From: Crassaminicella indica
GTDB taxonomy: Bacteria; Bacillota; Clostridia; Peptostreptococcales; Thermotaleaceae
Direction: 5' to 3'
NCBI RefSeq assembly: GCF_019203185.1
Contig: NZ_CP078093.1
Coordinates: 806,001 to 870,000 of the forward strand
DNA length: 64,000 bases
Part shown: positions 39,910 through 49,296 of the stretch, in pieces
Position numbering within the stretch: the first letter of the stretch is position 1
Layout of the letters: each line of letters starts with the position of its first letter
Position numbers and translations under genes: made by a program
The notes under the pieces: generated by a model
What the model was told of the DNA's origin: nothing
The model's input: the letters and a program-made list of their open reading frames with translations, nothing else
The model's database searches: none

Positions 39910-41892
39910 CTAAAAAATCATAATCACTAAAACCATAGCTAAAACAATAGCTATCATAAACAAGCTATACATTAAGCTATTAACATTCTTACAGATTGCT
40001 CCTAGCACATCAGACAAGCTGTGAAATTCAAATGTAATATCTTCTATGAAATGCTTTATATCTATAGCATCTTTATTTCCCGGTTTTCTATATCTTTCTC
40101 TCCTGATCTGAATACCGCTTAAAGCCTTTATTCCAGCTTTTCCTAAATATGCCATATCCACTACAATCCTATCTAAAAAGTGAAAAATAGCAGATGTGAT
40201 CATAAATATTATCTTAAGCATCGGATGGTACAAATCCCTCTCCAGATTAAACCAATTCAAGGAAGGATTGATATAAAAGCTTTCATTTCCATCGTGCTTT
40301 CTAAGATACATTTGAACAAACCCTAAATAGATGAATACCCCTATTAATATTGTAATTATTGAAGATTGTACATTTTCATAAGTATAAAGATTAAATTTTA
40401 TATGTTCATCAATATTAAAAGTCTTTACAGCACTTTCTATTAATGGCAATAAAATATTTGGCTTTAATCCTACAAGAATGACAACAATACCTAAAACAGC
40501 CATAGGGAATATCGCTCTTTTTCTAATATGTTCCTTATATTGTCCCCTATATTTTTCATTCTTTTCCATAAATACAGCTATAAAGATTTTAAGAAGATAT
40601 GCTACTGTAAAACCACTACTTATAGTAAATATGACCTCCCCTAATGTCCACCACATACTATGATACATATTATGAGCTTCTGCCATAGCATGATGCAAAA
40701 GAGTTTTGCTTATAAATCCATTGAAGCCTGGCATTCCAATAATCGCTAAAAGCCCAACGAAAAATACGCACTTCAATAAGCTTTTATGTCTTCCAAAGCC
40801 TCTTATTACATTAATACTCAGTTCATGCAAAATCATATAAATAATCCCTGCTCCCATGAATAACAGCACTTTGAATATCGCATGATTCAATATATGATAA
40901 AATGTTCCATATATAGCTACTGTTTCATGTTTCTTTAACATTCCTACAAGACCTATACCAACCATTATATATCCAGCCTGACTCATGCTGCTATATGCAA
41001 GAATCCTTTTGATATTCCTTTGAAATAATGCTAAAAAGCCTCCCATAAACATATTAACAAACCCAAGCACTAATATAGCAGTAGAAATAAATAAATCTCC
41101 TTCCATCATTGTCCACACCGTTATTATCATACCAAAAATTCCTGTCTTTATGAGTATCCCTGAAAGCACAGCACTTGCAGGAGTAGGTGCTGCTGGATGA
41201 GCCTTTGGAAGCCATACATGAAAAGGAAACATACTAGCCTTTGTACCAAAGCCTATGATTATTAAAGCACTTATCAAATATTTTATATTTCCTATATCTC
41301 TCACATTTTCAGCTAATTCACTTACGTTTAAAGTAGCAGTATAATCATACAGTAAAAACAGTCCCATAAGTAGTATCATACCTGCAGCAATAGCCATTCC
41401 TAAATAGGATTTTCCTGCATCGTGAGCATATTCATCTTCATCATGAATAATCAATGCATATGAAGTAAAAGACATGATTTCAAAAAATGTAAATAGATTT
41501 AAAATATTTTCAGATAAAAATATTCCTACTGTACTGGCTAAAGTAAGCATAAAGAAAGCATAATATCTATTTCTATTTTTATATCTTATTAAATATTGAG
41601 TAGAATACATAGTAGTTAAAAACCATACAAAAGTAGTAATCAATACAAAAATATATCTAAAAGCGTCTAATTTCAAATACAACCCAATACCCATAATATC
41701 TGGTATAAAAAGGATAATCGGCTCCTTAAGAACTCTTTGATAAAGAAGGATTACAAGCAAAAATTCTACCCCTGTCATCAATACATTAAAAGCATCTCTA
41801 TATCCTTCATTTTTTCTGCCTAGTATCCATCCAATCAGCGCACTGATTCCTGGAAGAAGTAGTATAATCAGCAATGCTGTTTTATCAATCAA
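39910..41892 (-). CDS. Mrp/NuoL-like antiporter subunit, paralogue 2
   Basis: 660 residues, about 14 core membrane helices plus a long C-terminal extension (about 500-660) with further hydrophobic and amphipathic segments. The ion-pathway residues of the NuoL/MrpA/MrpD family are intact: Glu138 in FFEIMSF, Lys218 in GFGTKAS, Lys249 in LIKTGIF and Lys396 in ISKTLLH. Residues about 75-160 are nearly identical to the upstream 624-residue protein, so the two arose by tandem duplication and later diverged, mainly in the C-terminal extension. It is the last gene of an 11-gene operon and is likely part of a membrane cation/proton antiporter. No quinone or redox partner is encoded nearby. Confidence 0.85.
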   Translation of the reverse strand: MIDKTALLIILLLPGISALIGWILGRKNEGYRDAFNVLMTGVEFLLVILLYQRVLKEPIILFIPDIMGIGLYLKLDAFRYIFVLITTFVWFLTTMYSTQYLIRYKNRNRYYAFFMLTLASTVGIFLSENILNLFTFFEIMSFTSYALIIHDEDEYAHDAGKSYLGMAIAAGMILLMGLFLLYDYTATLNVSELAENVRDIGNIKYLISALIIIGFGTKASMFPFHVWLPKAHPAAPTPASAVLSGILIKTGIFGMIITVWTMMEGDLFISTAILVLGFVNMFMGGFLALFQRNIKRILAYSSMSQAGYIMVGIGLVGMLKKHETVAIYGTFYHILNHAIFKVLLFMGAGIIYMILHELSINVIRGFGRHKSLLKCVFFVGLLAIIGMPGFNGFISKTLLHHAMAEAHNMYHSMWWTLGEVIFTISSGFTVAYLLKIFIAVFMEKNEKYRGQYKEHIRKRAIFPMAVLGIVVILVGLKPNILLPLIESAVKTFNIDEHIKFNLYTYENVQSSIITILIGVFIYLGFVQMYLRKHDGNESFYINPSLNWFNLERDLYHPMLKIIFMITSAIFHFLDRIVVDMAYLGKAGIKALSGIQIRRERYRKPGNKDAIDIKHFIEDITFEFHSLSDVLGAICKNVNSLMYSLFMIAIVLAMVLVIMIF

Positions 41893-41917
41893 TAAAATTC
41901 ACCCTCTTCATATATAT

Positions 41918-43792
41918 TTAAAAAACTAGCAGTACTAGCATTACTGCAAGAATTGCTGCAACAATAAATATAGAATACATTAAACTGTTCATGTTTTTAG
42001 AAACATTCCCTTTTAAATGCATACCACCAAGTTGACTGATGCTACCTCCTATATAATGAACAAAATTCACTACACCCCTATCTATAACATGAAAAACTGC
42101 TGATGTAGCTGTAAAAGTACCTTGCAATATTGGCACATATACATTTCTTTCAAGATTAAACCAGTTAAGCGATGGATTCACATAGCTTCCATCCTCTTTT
42201 CTTAAATATCCTCGAACCAATGTCATATAAATACATATTCCGATAAATATAGTAACCACTGAGCTTTTTATATTATCAAATGTATAAAAATTAGCTTCTA
42301 AAGCTTCTGTTATACCAAAGCTTCCTACAGCTTTGTCTATTAAAAAAAGAATACTTTTTGGCTGTATCCCTATATACAAAACAGCTATACTTAAAATAAC
42401 CATAGGCATTAATGCTCTTTTTTTAATATGTGCTCTAAACTGTCCTCTATATGCTTCATTTTTTTCCATAAATACAGTAATGAAAATTTTTAGCATATAA
42501 GCAACTGTAAAACTACTGCTTGCAGTAAATATAACTTCTGCTAAATTCATCCAAGCATTATTGTATAAATGATGTGCTTCATATATTGCTTCATGCAAAA
42601 GCGTTTTACTTATAAATCCATTAAATCCAGGCATTCCTATAATTGCACAAAGCCCTATTAAAAAAACGCCCTTTAATATATTTTTATGCTTTCCAAAGCC
42701 TCTAATATTATTAATACTTAATTCATGCAAAATCATGTAAATGATTCCTGTTCCCATGAACAGCAAAACCTTAAATATAGCATGGTTGATGATATGATAA
42801 AGCATACCATAAAGAGCTACCCCTTTGTGTTCTTTTAATATACCACAAAGACCTATCCCTACTAGGATATATCCTGCCTGACTCATTCCACTATATGCTA
42901 ATATTCTTTTGATATTTCTTTGAAATATTGCTAACAGACCACCTAAAAACATATTAGCAAGTCCTAAGCCTAATATCACACTCGAAACTATAAAATCTCC
43001 CTGCATCAGGTTTTCTGTTGTAATGATCATACCAAACAAACCAGTTTTAAGAAGAACTCCTGAAAGTACAGCACTTGCCGGAGTAGGTGCTGCTGGATAA
43101 ACCTTTGGCACCCATACATGAAGAGGTACAATACTAGCTTTTACACCAAATCCTACAATTATTAGAAAGCTTATGAGATATTTCATATTTCCCAATTGCT
43201 GTACCGCTTTTCCTAATTGGCTTATATTTAATACTCCTGTATACTCATACAATAAAAACAATCCCATTAACAGTACCATTCCACCAGCAATAGCCATTCC
43301 AATATATATTTTTCCCGCACCTAAAGCATACTCATCTTGGTCATGAATTATTAAAGCATAAGAAGTAAAAGACATAATCTCAAAGAATGTAAATAAGTTT
43401 AATATATTTTCAGATAAAAAGATCCCTACCGTACTAGCTAGCGTTAGCATAAAAAATGCATAGTATCTATTTCTGTTTTTATATTTTATTAAATATTGAG
43501 TAGAATAAATAGTAGTTAAAAACCATATAAACGCACTAATAAATACAAATATATATCTAAAAGCATCAAGCTTTAAATACATCCCTGTACCCATAATATC
43601 TGGTATAAAAAGTTCAATAGGCCCTCTCATCACCTCTTTATAAAGAAGCATTACTGCTAATAATTCTATTCCTGTTGCAATCACATTAAATATATCTCTA
43701 TTTCGTTCGCTCTTTTTTCCGATTATATAGCCAACAGGTGCAGCAATGCTTGGAAGTAGCAATATACCTACTAAAGTCATTTTATAAATCAA
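41918..43792 (-). CDS. Mrp/NuoL-like antiporter subunit, paralogue 1
   Basis: 624 residues, about 14 core helices and a C-terminal extension shorter than that of its downstream copy. Glu138, Lys218, Lys249 and the FISKTLLHEA Lys are conserved, so the proton path looks complete. Segments YYAFFMLTLASTVGIFLSEN and ILNLFTFFEIMSFTSYALII are identical to the next gene. The N-terminal hydrophobic part is similar to NuoL/MrpA rather than MrpD. Gene spacing is 25-33 bases on both sides, which fits one transcript. The transported cation cannot be told from sequence; Na+ or K+ is likely by family. Confidence 0.85.
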   Translation of the reverse strand: MIYKMTLVGILLLPSIAAPVGYIIGKKSERNRDIFNVIATGIELLAVMLLYKEVMRGPIELFIPDIMGTGMYLKLDAFRYIFVFISAFIWFLTTIYSTQYLIKYKNRNRYYAFFMLTLASTVGIFLSENILNLFTFFEIMSFTSYALIIHDQDEYALGAGKIYIGMAIAGGMVLLMGLFLLYEYTGVLNISQLGKAVQQLGNMKYLISFLIIVGFGVKASIVPLHVWVPKVYPAAPTPASAVLSGVLLKTGLFGMIITTENLMQGDFIVSSVILGLGLANMFLGGLLAIFQRNIKRILAYSGMSQAGYILVGIGLCGILKEHKGVALYGMLYHIINHAIFKVLLFMGTGIIYMILHELSINNIRGFGKHKNILKGVFLIGLCAIIGMPGFNGFISKTLLHEAIYEAHHLYNNAWMNLAEVIFTASSSFTVAYMLKIFITVFMEKNEAYRGQFRAHIKKRALMPMVILSIAVLYIGIQPKSILFLIDKAVGSFGITEALEANFYTFDNIKSSVVTIFIGICIYMTLVRGYLRKEDGSYVNPSLNWFNLERNVYVPILQGTFTATSAVFHVIDRGVVNFVHYIGGSISQLGGMHLKGNVSKNMNSLMYSIFIVAAILAVMLVLLVF

Positions 43793-43824
43793 GGATTTCT
43801 CACCCCTTTCATAAAAGTAGTATT

Positions 43825-45273
43825 TTATACAATATTCTCAACAATACCTTGTATATAATGCAAAATTAAATTTGGAAATAATCCTAAGAAAACAACAATC
43901 CCTGTTAATAAAACAATAGGTATAAGCATTCTAGGGGGAGGATCCAATTTTTTTATATCCTTCTTTTCTTCTGCATGGAAAAATGCTGTAACAACAATAG
44001 GCAGTAAATATGCAGCTGTAAGCAAAGCACTCACTAATAGAATGATCGGAAAAATTATCTTATTTTCAGACAATCCACCTAAAGCTAAATACCACTTGCT
44101 TACAAAGGCATTAGTTGGTGGAATACCTATAAGAGAAATAGATGCAATTCCAAAGCACCACATAGTTACTGGCATTTGTTTTCCGATTCCTTTAATCTCA
44201 TCAATATTTTTCTTGTGTGTCATAAAATAAATAGCTCCTACACAGAAAAACAAGGTGATTTTTATAACCGCATGATTGACAAGGTGAAGAAGCCCCCCGA
44301 TGAGCGCATCTTCATTTAAAAGAATAATCCCAAGTACAATATACCCTAATTGGCTTACTGTTGAATAAGCAAGTCTTTTCTTTAAATTTTCTTGATGAAG
44401 TGCTAAAAGAGAACCCAATAGAATTGTTAAAAAAACCAATATCCCTATATAAGTGTTTCCATGAATTGTTCTTATCACATCTGCACCAAAGACAAAATAA
44501 CAAATCCGAACCAATACAAATATTCCAGATTTTACAACTGCCACAGCATGAAGAAGTGAGCTTACAGGAGTAGGAGCAACCATTGCAGCTGGAAGCCATG
44601 AATGGAAAGGTACAATAGCTGCTTTTACCCCAAATCCAATAAACATTACCATAAATATAGTCAACATCAATTTAGGATTATCTATGGTTATAGCTCCTAA
44701 TACGCCCCCCTCAACAAAGTTCAGATTATTGCTGATGCTAAAAAGTAAAATCATTCCTAAAAGAGCAAGTGTTGCTCCTCCAAAGGAGTAAATCAAATAT
44801 TTTCTACCGCTATACAAAGCCTCTTTGCTTCCTGCATGAATAACTAATGGAAATGTAGCAAGCGTTAGCAATTCATAAAAAATATATAGAGTAAACAAAT
44901 TTCCTGAAAAAGCTATCCCTAAGGTAACACCTAGAGTGAGTATGAAAAAGATAAAAAATCTTTCTTGTTTTCCTTCATGATCCATATATACAGAAGAATA
45001 GAACGTTGTAAAAATCCATAGAATAGATGCAAGTAAAGAGAATAATACTCCTAGTTTATCTACTTTAAAATAAATATCTATTAATGGATTAATCTTTAAT
45101 ATATGGATTTGTCCTCCACCCATGTAAAGAACCCCAATTAAAACCAATAAATTCAAGCTCACTACTGAAATCGCATAAATATTTCTGGTCTTTTCTCCTT
45201 TAAACAATACCTTCGTCCCTATTATGGCGAATAAAAATGGAAGCATAATCGGAGCTATTATCAATAAATTCAT
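43825..45273 (-). CDS. Mrp/NuoM-N-like antiporter subunit
   Basis: 482 residues, about 14 transmembrane helices, MrpD/NuoN-type. The TM5 Glu is in FYELLTLATF, the TM7 Lys in GFGVKAAIVPFHSWLP, the following Lys in AVVKSGIF and the late Lys in FVSKWYLALG. It differs from the longer paralogues (no C-terminal extension) and from the MrpD next to it. It lies 11 bases after the preceding gene. In a standard Mrp operon only one MrpA and one MrpD are present, so this is an additional antiporter module. Confidence 0.85.
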   Translation of the reverse strand: MNLLIIAPIMLPFLFAIIGTKVLFKGEKTRNIYAISVVSLNLLVLIGVLYMGGGQIHILKINPLIDIYFKVDKLGVLFSLLASILWIFTTFYSSVYMDHEGKQERFFIFFILTLGVTLGIAFSGNLFTLYIFYELLTLATFPLVIHAGSKEALYSGRKYLIYSFGGATLALLGMILLFSISNNLNFVEGGVLGAITIDNPKLMLTIFMVMFIGFGVKAAIVPFHSWLPAAMVAPTPVSSLLHAVAVVKSGIFVLVRICYFVFGADVIRTIHGNTYIGILVFLTILLGSLLALHQENLKKRLAYSTVSQLGYIVLGIILLNEDALIGGLLHLVNHAVIKITLFFCVGAIYFMTHKKNIDEIKGIGKQMPVTMWCFGIASISLIGIPPTNAFVSKWYLALGGLSENKIIFPIILLVSALLTAAYLLPIVVTAFFHAEEKKDIKKLDPPPRMLIPIVLLTGIVVFLGLFPNLILHYIQGIVENIV

Positions 45274-45284
45274 TTCTTTCCCTC

Positions 45285-46757
45285 CTACACAAGTCCTAAA
45301 GCAATCACATCTATGATTTTATGAGAAATCGCTCCAACAACAATCATTCCTATCATTAAAAGTGCTATAGGCATCAAAGCTTTCACATCTTTTTCATTAG
45401 ATTTATAAAGCTTATCTTTTATATTTTCTTCTCCAAAATAGCCGTTTACCACAATCGGAAAATAATATGCTGCATTCAATAAGCTACTTAGTAATATAGC
45501 TGCAATATACATATATTTTGTAGCATCAATACTTGCAAGGGATAAATACCATTTGCTGATAAACCCAGGAAGTATCGGTATTCCAACCATTGATAAAGCT
45601 CCTATTGTAAATAATCCTAGAGTATAGGGCATTTCCTTCCCTACGCCCTTTAATTCACTCAGCTTTTTATTTCCCGTTTTTTCAATCATTCTTCCTGCTG
45701 TTAAAAATAATAAGGATTTTGTTACAGCATGACCAATGATATGAAATATTGCCATTATAAGCCCAAGCTTATTCCCAAGACCTATTCCAAAGAATATATA
45801 CCCCATCTGTGCAACACTTGAATAAGCAATAACTCTTTTGATTTCCTTCTGTCGCAAAGCAAAAACCGAACCCATAATCATCCCCATAGTTCCTAATATC
45901 AAAATCAAGTTGAGAATCGAAAATTCATAAATCATTTCATCCCCAAACACTCTATACAATATTTTTATAAGGAGCAAAACAGGTGATTTTAATACGAGTG
46001 CTGAAAGAATAGCACTTGAAGAAGCTGGAGCACTTGAATGAGCATCTGGAAGCCATATATGCATTGGAAACATAGCACTTTTTATACCTATTCCTACTGT
46101 AAAAAGTCCTGCAGCAATATGCAGTGTATTTTGGTAGCTTTCATATCCCTTCATCAATTCTTTGTGTATATAAGTCATATTCAAATTTCCTGTAATATCA
46201 TACAAAAACGCAATACCCATCAAAACAAGACCCGAACCCAGACAGCTTAAGATTAAATATTTTATAGCAGCAGCAATATTTTCTTTTTTGTCCTTCACAA
46301 CAATTATTCCACAAGAAGCTAATGTTGTTACTTCAATAAAAACAAAACAATTAAATAAATCATTTGAAAATACCATTCCTAATAAAGACCCTACTAGAAT
46401 ATTAATTAGCAGATAATAAAAACCAACTTTATTAGGCTTTATTTCTTTTTCAATACTATACAGAGCATACCATAAAATAAGTGTTGCAACGCCTGTGAAT
46501 AAAATAGCCATTATGCTCTCTACCGTTCCGATTTGAAATTCTATTCCCCACGGTGCATCAAAATGGCCTACCTTATAAAAAAAGCTTCCATTTTCTTTTA
46601 CAAATAAAAATGTAGCTATCCCTAAAAGGAAAGATACACCCATTGTCAATAAACTCACAAGCTTTACCAAAGCATTCTTCTTAATCAGCGGCATTGTAAA
46701 GGCACTGATAAAAAGAATCAATATGATCAGTAGTGGAAAATTATTTTCATAAACCAT
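45285..46757 (-). CDS. mrpD: MrpD-like antiporter subunit
   Basis: 490 residues, about 14 helices. Glu142 (FIEVTTLASCG), Lys226 (GIGIKSAMFPMHIWLPDAHS), Lys257 (VLKSPVL), TKSLLF Lys and ISKWYL Lys match the MrpD/MbhH proton pathway. It directly follows mrpC with one base between, the standard Mrp/Mbh order C-D. It is followed by three further antiporter-like subunits. Membrane-integral cation/proton exchange is the expected role. Confidence 0.88.
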   Translation of the reverse strand: MVYENNFPLLIILILFISAFTMPLIKKNALVKLVSLLTMGVSFLLGIATFLFVKENGSFFYKVGHFDAPWGIEFQIGTVESIMAILFTGVATLILWYALYSIEKEIKPNKVGFYYLLINILVGSLLGMVFSNDLFNCFVFIEVTTLASCGIIVVKDKKENIAAAIKYLILSCLGSGLVLMGIAFLYDITGNLNMTYIHKELMKGYESYQNTLHIAAGLFTVGIGIKSAMFPMHIWLPDAHSSAPASSSAILSALVLKSPVLLLIKILYRVFGDEMIYEFSILNLILILGTMGMIMGSVFALRQKEIKRVIAYSSVAQMGYIFFGIGLGNKLGLIMAIFHIIGHAVTKSLLFLTAGRMIEKTGNKKLSELKGVGKEMPYTLGLFTIGALSMVGIPILPGFISKWYLSLASIDATKYMYIAAILLSSLLNAAYYFPIVVNGYFGEENIKDKLYKSNEKDVKALMPIALLMIGMIVVGAISHKIIDVIALGLV

Positions 46758-46758
46758 A

Positions 46759-47121
46759 CTAATCCCCCCTCATTTCCATAATTTTGTCCAATTCGATAGT
46801 TCCGTATTTTTCATAAAGCTTTACTGTCAATGCAAGTGCAAAAGCAGTAACACTTACAGCTACAACAATTCCAGTAAGCATAAGGGCTGTAGGGATAGGA
46901 TTAATATATCCTGCTATGCCTTTATGAACTCCAGTAACAATAGGCGCTTCTCTTCCCTGTATGCTTCCTTTTGCAATAAAAAACAAGAAAACAGCTGTAT
47001 CCATAATATTCATGCCAATAATTTTTTTTATTAAATTATTATGGAGCAATAATGTTACAAAGCCTACTCCAAATAAAATCATAGAAGCCGTTTCAAAATA
47101 ATTTGTTAATAATTTTTCCAT
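46759..47121 (-). CDS. mrpC: MrpC (NuoK-like) subunit
   Basis: 120 residues, three hydrophobic helices, NuoK/MrpC-like. NLIKKIIGMNIMDTAVFLFFI and PIPTALMLTGIVVAVSVTAFALAL are the conserved helices. The ATG at 47121 is preferred because AAGGAG lies nine bases upstream; an in-frame ATG six codons earlier overlaps mrpB and lies on the ribosome site. It is one base after the mrpB stop, so translation is coupled. Confidence 0.9.
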   Translation of the reverse strand: MEKLLTNYFETASMILFGVGFVTLLLHNNLIKKIIGMNIMDTAVFLFFIAKGSIQGREAPIVTGVHKGIAGYINPIPTALMLTGIVVAVSVTAFALALTVKLYEKYGTIELDKIMEMRGD

Positions 47122-47122
47122 A

Positions 47123-47542
47123 TCATATTTCTCCTTCATAAAACAAACTGAAAAAAAAGTATACAGTTACAGATACAATCATTCCAACTGCTATGTTTAA
47201 AGGAAGCAAATACCCCCCACTTAAAATATTTCCAGGTTTTCCAAGAGGCAGCTGAGGAAGATGTAGAGAACTTCCTCCTGTGATAAAGCTATATCCTTTT
47301 AAAATTCCATAAAATATCAAAGCACTGCACATAAGCTTCATAAGTCTTTTATAACTAAACTTCTTTCTTGCAGAATTCTTTCCGAACACAATCCTGTATA
47401 AAATAAAGCTTGTGCCAATAATAGTTCCACCAGCAAATCCTCCTCCCGGAGAAAGATGACCGTGGCATATCACATACAATCCAAAAATCTGAATAAATGG
47501 AATAATAAGCTTGCTGATTTCTTTTAATATTGTATTATGCAT
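47123..47542 (-). CDS. mrpB: MrpB subunit
   Basis: About 139 residues with four hydrophobic helices. HGHLSPGGGFAGGTIIGTSFILY (about 28-50) is the signature of the MrpB/MbhF domain. GGYLLPLNIAVGMIVSVTVYFFF is the last helix. ATG at 47542 is preferred over the upstream GTG. It sits between the two split MrpA fragments and mrpC as in Mbh operons. Confidence 0.88.
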   Translation of the reverse strand: MHNTILKEISKLIIPFIQIFGLYVICHGHLSPGGGFAGGTIIGTSFILYRIVFGKNSARKKFSYKRLMKLMCSALIFYGILKGYSFITGGSSLHLPQLPLGKPGNILSGGYLLPLNIAVGMIVSVTVYFFFSLFYEGEI

Positions 47543-47564
47543 ATAAAGCACTCACTTTCTATAT

Positions 47565-47837
47565 TTACTCTTCTTTTTTTAAAACCATTAAAACAACTAT
47601 CGCTCCTGTAAACAATACAGTAGCTTCTGCAAAGGTATCAAAGGCTCTATAATCAAGTATAATCGCTGTTACAATATTTAATGCACCCGTATCCTCTACA
47701 CCATCTCTTATATATTTTTCCATTACATAATTATTTGCTGGATTGTGAGGTTTACCAAATTCAGGGAGTTCCTGAACCCCTATCAAAAGAATCCCTATAA
47801 TGACCATTGTTAAAAATACTGCAGTTATTTTCTTCAT
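47565..47837 (-). CDS. MbhE-like subunit (part of split MrpA C-terminus)
   Basis: 90 residues, two hydrophobic helices flanking ELPEFGKPHNPANNYVMEKYI and the conserved NIVTAIILDYRAFDTFAEATVLF (about 54-76). The latter segment is the hallmark of the MrpA C-terminal/MbhE region. It overlaps the upstream gene by four bases. Confidence 0.85.
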   Translation of the reverse strand: MKKITAVFLTMVIIGILLIGVQELPEFGKPHNPANNYVMEKYIRDGVEDTGALNIVTAIILDYRAFDTFAEATVLFTGAIVVLMVLKKEE

Positions 47838-48073
47838 TTACCCACACCTCTTATTTTCTTCAGTGTAAGAACAAACAATAATGTAGTAATCCCAGCACCC
47901 ACTGCAGCTTCCGTTATTGCTAAATCTGGTGCATTTAACTGTTGCCAAAGAATAGCCATCACAAGACTATATACAGCAAAAATAATAATTGCTCCTAATA
48001 GGTCCTTAATAACAGATACAGAAATCGCTGCAAATATTAAAAACAAGAGCATAACAACACTAAAACCTTCCAT
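47834..48073 (-). CDS. MbhD-like subunit (part of split MrpA C-terminus)
   Basis: About 79 residues and three hydrophobic segments. SLVMAILWQQLNAPDLAITEAAVGAGITTLLF matches the MbhD / MrpA C-terminal domain. ATG at 48073 has GGAG eight bases upstream; the GTG at 48082 overlaps mrpG. In Bacillus these sequences are fused at the end of MrpA, and here they are a separate gene as in hydrogenase-linked Mbh operons. Confidence 0.85.
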   Translation of the reverse strand: MEGFSVVMLLFLIFAAISVSVIKDLLGAIIIFAVYSLVMAILWQQLNAPDLAITEAAVGAGITTLLFVLTLKKIRGVGK

Positions 48074-48078
48074 TTTCC

Positions 48079-48375
48079 TCACTCCATTGTCTTTTTATTC
48101 TTTTCTTGCATAAAGACCGCTTTTGATATTAAATGGGTAGCTGTTGGATTTGTAATCCAAAGAAACGCAATTACTAACAGTAGCTTTAAGCTTGTAAAAT
48201 TGAAGCCACTGTAAAGCATCAGTCCAATTAGACAGAGTACAGCTCCTAAGGTATCGCATTTTGCTGCACTATGAGCTCTTGTAAACAAATCAGGAAGTCT
48301 CAAAATCCCTATAGTTCCAACTGCAAAGAAGAATAACCCCCCTAGGATAAAAACTGTCATTAAAACCATTTTCAT
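48079..48375 (-). CDS. mrpG: MrpG subunit
   Basis: 98 residues with three hydrophobic helices. AVGTIGILRLPDLFTRAHSAAKCDTLG is diagnostic for MrpG/MbhC. ATG at 48375 overlaps the mrpF stop. Normal length for the family. Confidence 0.9.
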   Translation of the reverse strand: MKMVLMTVFILGGLFFFAVGTIGILRLPDLFTRAHSAAKCDTLGAVLCLIGLMLYSGFNFTSLKLLLVIAFLWITNPTATHLISKAVFMQEKNKKTME

Positions 48376-48641
48376 CAATCTTTCCCCGCCTTCTCTATAA
48401 AATTCGCGATCACAATAGAGGCTACAAAGCTTATAAGTGCATAAACCAATACTACATCAATAAAATAGCTTTCCTTTAAAATGAATGAAACAATAGAAAT
48501 CAATACTATAGTCTTTGTACCGATTACATTAATTGCAATAAGCCGATCTGCAGCACTTGGTCCAATTACAGCTCTAAGCATACATAATATGATAGTGAAG
48601 GATAAGAAAAGGCATGAAAATATAAATAATTTTTGCATCAT
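48375..48641 (-). CDS. mrpF: MrpF subunit
   Basis: 88 residues, three hydrophobic helices with RAVIGPSAADRLIAINVIGTKTI, the conserved GPSxxDRxxAxN motif of MrpF/MbhB. Four bases separate it from mrpE. Ribosome site AGGAAT precedes the ATG. Confidence 0.9.
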   Translation of the reverse strand: MMQKLFIFSCLFLSFTIILCMLRAVIGPSAADRLIAINVIGTKTIVLISIVSFILKESYFIDVVLVYALISFVASIVIANFIEKAGKD

Positions 48642-48645
48642 ATTC

Positions 48646-49119
48646 CTACTCCTCTATTTTTAAAAGTATTTTCTCAAATTTTGAATCTAAAACGTCCTCT
48701 ATATACTCTTTCTTAAGACAATGCACTACTAATTCATTCCCTTCCATAAACACCGTAAGAGTTCCTGGTGTAAGAGTAATTGAATTTGCAAGAATAGTTC
48801 TATAAAAGTCGCTTTTTAACTTAGAATGGAATCTCACTATTTTTGGTGATATGTTCATTTTAGGACTGAGTACAATCTTTGCTACTTGAAAATTTGCTAC
48901 AATAATTTCTTTAATCAATATCAATAAATAAGTCATATAACAATATACTTTTTTTAGAAATTGAAAGTTTTTTCCTTCATCCGAAACAATCAATTCTTTG
49001 TTCAATACATAGACACCTATACATATTACTACTCCTATAAATAATCTTTCTATATTTATTGTCTCTGCTAGTATGAACCAAAAGACTATGAAAAAAAACA
49101 ATCGGATTATTTTATTCAT
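48646..49119 (-). CDS. mrpE: MrpE subunit
   Basis: About 157 residues. One or two N-terminal helices and a soluble C-terminal domain. ANSITLTPGTLTVFMEGNELVVHCL is the signature of MrpE/MbhA. First gene of the operon. ATG at 49119 has GGAGG five bases upstream and is preferred over the ATG at 49131, which overlaps that ribosome site. The -24/-12 promoter lies 44 bases before it. Confidence 0.9.
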   Translation of the reverse strand: MNKIIRLFFFIVFWFILAETINIERLFIGVVICIGVYVLNKELIVSDEGKNFQFLKKVYCYMTYLLILIKEIIVANFQVAKIVLSPKMNISPKIVRFHSKLKSDFYRTILANSITLTPGTLTVFMEGNELVVHCLKKEYIEDVLDSKFEKILLKIEE

Positions 49120-49162
49120 AATATCCTCCATTTTATAATTTATTTATTGATATTTAGTATAC

Positions 49163-49178
49163 GCAATATTTATGCCAA
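49163..49178 (-). promoter_or_regulatory. Sigma-54 (-24/-12) promoter of the Mrp operon
   Basis: Minus-strand TTGGCATAAATATTGCGTA matches the consensus TTGGCAC-N5-TTGCA at all core positions (GG at -24, GC at -12, correct spacing). It is about 44 bases before mrpE. An activator gene and enhancer-like sites lie directly upstream. Confidence 0.85.
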
Positions 49179-49259
49179 TACTTCTAATATAAACATTAAA
49201 ATCTAGTAAAACCTTCATTTTACTTATACCCAACTATTGTTCTTTTCAAGAAATAAAAA

Positions 49260-49291
49260 TAGGATTGAGAAAAAAATCCTTCAATCCTATA
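49260..49291 (-). terminator. Terminator downstream of the activator gene
   Basis: AGGATTGA and TCAATCCT pair around AGGATTTTTTTC, followed by ATTTTTATTTC. It separates the activator gene from the mrp promoter. Confidence 0.75.
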
Positions 49292-49296
49292 AACCG

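Noticed and set aside
39910-49119. Membrane-bound hydrogenase or complex I
   Set aside because: No NuoB, NuoC, NuoD, NuoH or NuoI type genes are present, only antiporter-type subunits.
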